Shown piece after piece: positions 62,201 through 64,000 of a stretch of 64,000 nucleotides of DNA. How positions within the stretch are numbered: the first letter of the stretch is position 1; every line of letters starts with the position of its first letter. A model generated the notes under the pieces. That model saw only the letters and a program-made list of their open reading frames with translations, was not told the origin of the DNA and did no database searches. The DNA comes from Lathyrus oleraceus. Taxonomy: Eukaryota; Streptophyta; Magnoliopsida; Fabales; Fabaceae. The stretch is taken from contig NC_066579.1 of the NCBI RefSeq assembly GCF_024323335.1, positions 126,626,854 through 126,690,853 on the forward strand. Reading direction: 5' to 3'. The position numbers were made by a program, and so were the translations under genes.

Positions 62201-62580
62201 AAATCCTTCTCGCATAATCTCTATATGGTATTAAACCGGGTTGATTCGTCTCCCATTCACCTTGATCTGATTCACAACCAAAGCCGAATCTCCATAGACG
62301 TCAAGATACTTGATTCTGAAATCAATGGCCTCTTCAAGCCCCATAATGCAAGCTTCATACTCAGCCATATTGTTCGTACACTTGAAAGTTAATCTAGCTG
62401 TAAATAGAAAATGAGTGCCTTGAGGAGTAATAATCATTGCCCCAATGTCATTCCCATACTGATTAGCAGCTCCATCAAATACCATGCCCCAACAGGAACC
62501 AGGTTCTAGCCCTCCTTCAAGCAATGGTTCTTCACAGTCTTTCATTTTCAAGTACAGGATCTCTTTATCAGTAAAATCAT
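62201..62580 (-). pseudogene. Ogre-like second (archaeal-type) RNase H
   Basis: GSCWGMVFDGAANQYGNDIGA, then NNMAEYEACIMGLEEA and YGDSALVVNQIK, the conserved D-E-D pattern of RNase H. A TAA at 62582-62584 separates it from the upstream RNase H frame, and a one-base loss near 62268 shifts the frame after VVNQIK. A second RNase H next to the normal one is a hallmark of Tat-lineage gypsy elements. Confidence 0.85.
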
Positions 62581-63109
62581 ATTATACTGACTGATAATCT
62601 TCTATCGGTTGGTGAGCCAAATGGTCAGCCAAGACACTACCTTTGATCACTTTCTGAGATCGGTATTCAATATCATACTCTGATAACAACATCTGCCAAC
62701 GGGAAATCCTCCCAGTTAAAGCAGGCTTCTCAAAAATGTACTTAGTTGAATCCATTTTAGATATCAACCAAGTAGTATGATTTAACATATAGTTAAGCAG
62801 ACGCTTAGCAGCCCAAGCCAATGCACAACAAGTCTTCTCCAACATAGAATACCGAGTCTCATAGTCGGTGAACTTCTTACTGAGGTAGTAAATGGCATAT
62901 TCTTTCTTTCCAGATTCATCTTGCTGACCAAGAACACAACCCATACTCTCATCAAGCACAGTCAAATACATGATCAATGGTCTCCCTTCAACAGGCGGAG
63001 ACAAAATCGGAGGCTCAAGCAGATACTCTTTGATACTATCAAAAGCTTTCTGGAAATCCTCGGCCCAATCACAAGACTGATTTTTGAAGAAGCTTGAATA
63101 TAGGCACAC
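62581..63109 (-). pseudogene. Ogre-like first RNase H region
   Basis: The frame holds WAEDFQKAFDSIKEYL, LIMYLTVLDESMGCVLGQ and KFTDYETRYSMLEKTCCAL. This is the gypsy RNase H following RT. It ends at the TAA 62582-62584. A frame change near 63100 separates it from RT. Confidence 0.85.
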
Positions 63110-63995
63110 ACGTGGTAGTCATATGCAATATGAATCTTGAGATATAATTCAAGCGACCGAGAAAACCTCTGACTTGCTTTGACCTTGGCAGGATCAACTT
63201 CAATATCCTTCTCACTGATAATGAAGCCAACAACTTACCAGAACGAACACCAAAAGTACACTTATTGGGATTCAAGTGGAGTTTGTACTTCCTCAAACGC
63301 TGGAATAACTTCAACAAATGCTCAACATGTCCTTCTTCATCACTTGATTTAGCAATCATATCATCAACATATACTTCAATCTTTTTATGCATCATATCAT
63401 GAAAAAGAGTGGTCATAGCTCTCTGGTATGTTGCACCAGCATTCTTTAAATCGAAAGGCATCTTTCTATAATAGAATGTTCCCCAGGGTGTAATGAATGT
63501 GGTCTTCTCCATATCTTCGGGTGCCATCTTGATTTGATTATAACCCGAAAATCCGTCCATAAACAAAAAGACTTTGAATTTAGCTGTATTGTCTACCAAC
63601 ATATTAATGTGTGGCAGATGGAAATCATCATTAGGACTAGCTTTGTTCAAATCTCTGTAATCAACACACATACGGACTTTTCCATCCTTCTTAGGAACAT
63701 GCACAGTATTCGCCATCCACTGCGGATACTCAGAGGTAACAAGAAAACCAACATTAATATGTTTCTGCACTTCCTCTTTGATTTTCACTGCCATATCACG
63801 ATGAGTTCTTCTCAACTTCTGCTTGACCGGCGGGCATTCTGGCTTCAGCGACAATCCATACTCCACAATATCAGAATCCAAACCAGGCATGTCTTGATAG
63901 GACCAAGCAAACACATTTGAATATTCTCGAAGAAGATCAATCAACCCCTTCTTAGCCTCTGGAGACAGTTGAGACCCAATCTTGACTTCCTTCAC
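63069..63995 (-). pseudogene. Ogre-like reverse transcriptase, cut by the right edge
   Basis: The frame contains SYQDMPGLD, PVKQKLRR, MCVDYRDLNKASPND, FSGYNQIKMAPEDMEKT, PFDLKNAGATYQRAM and the catalytic VYVDDMIAKS (63360-63371 encodes YVDD), so the RT active site is intact. Near 63190-63230 a frameshift and a short deletion damage the connection to RNase H. The protein continues past the right edge, where protease and gag are expected. Confidence 0.9.
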
Positions 63996-64000
63996 ATCAT

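Larger units (their letters stand above)
36246..64000 (-). mobile_element. Ogre-like (Tat-lineage Ty3/gypsy) element, enters from the right edge
   Basis: Reading leftwards: RT, RNase H, a second RNase H, integrase, a 2.65-kb 3' untranslated region, a polypurine tract and a 3' LTR of about 4.7 kb. The dual RNase H, lack of a chromodomain, very long LTR and repeat-rich 3' region fit the Tat/Ogre lineage of legumes. The LTR is split by two nested Tekay-like elements. Gag, protease and the 5' LTR lie outside the window. Several frameshifts and stops in pol show it is an old copy. Confidence 0.85.

Overview
The window is plant nuclear DNA made almost entirely of transposable elements, many inserted into one another. 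I found no host gene, tRNA, rRNA or CRISPR array. It points to a legume with a large genome, probably near the pea/vetch/lentil/clover group: it holds an Ogre-like (Ty3/gypsy, Tat lineage) element with a very long LTR, Tekay/Del-type chromoviruses with tRNA-Met primer sites, and a CACTA transposon whose ends are packed with AGCGCT repeats. The organism is an inference from element types, not a search.

Left part (1-11539). The window opens inside a gypsy LTR split by a complete CACTA element (975-10986, GTA duplicated on both sides). On the minus strand this CACTA carries a TNP2-type transposase with one in-frame stop, then a 12-exon gene. Spliced by hand, that gene gives an unbroken 722-residue protein: a plant Transposase_24-like region followed by a Ulp1/C48 cysteine-protease domain with H, D, Q and C all present. 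Next comes a low-information stretch (11540-15092) with a 5'-truncated LINE-like insert and the likely end of a second terminal-repeat element.

Middle part (15093-36245). A Ty1/copia-type element with similar LTRs but an almost non-coding interior sits in a (TA)n tract. It is followed by a decayed Tat-type integrase pierced by a small inverted-repeat element, a dead Tekay-like gypsy element (24126-32340) that has lost its reverse-transcriptase core, a decayed gag-like gene, and a truncated plus-strand LTR.

Right part (36246-64000). A minus-strand Ogre-like element enters from beyond the right edge. Its RT, two RNase H domains and integrase lie at 60766-63995 with several breaks. A 2.6-kb 3' untranslated region follows, with tandem repeats and, just after the pol stop, three stem-loops in a row. 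Its 4.7-kb 3' LTR is cut by two complete Tekay-like elements: an older one on the minus strand (38767-47096, duplication CGCTT) and a very young one on the plus strand (49066-57868, duplication TGAGG, LTRs almost identical).

The points most worth following up are the transposase-protease fusion gene in the CACTA, the tandem tetraloop hairpins after the Ogre-like pol, and the Tekay LTRs. The LTRs share a conserved splice-donor-like leader but carry different palindrome arrays in the same slot.
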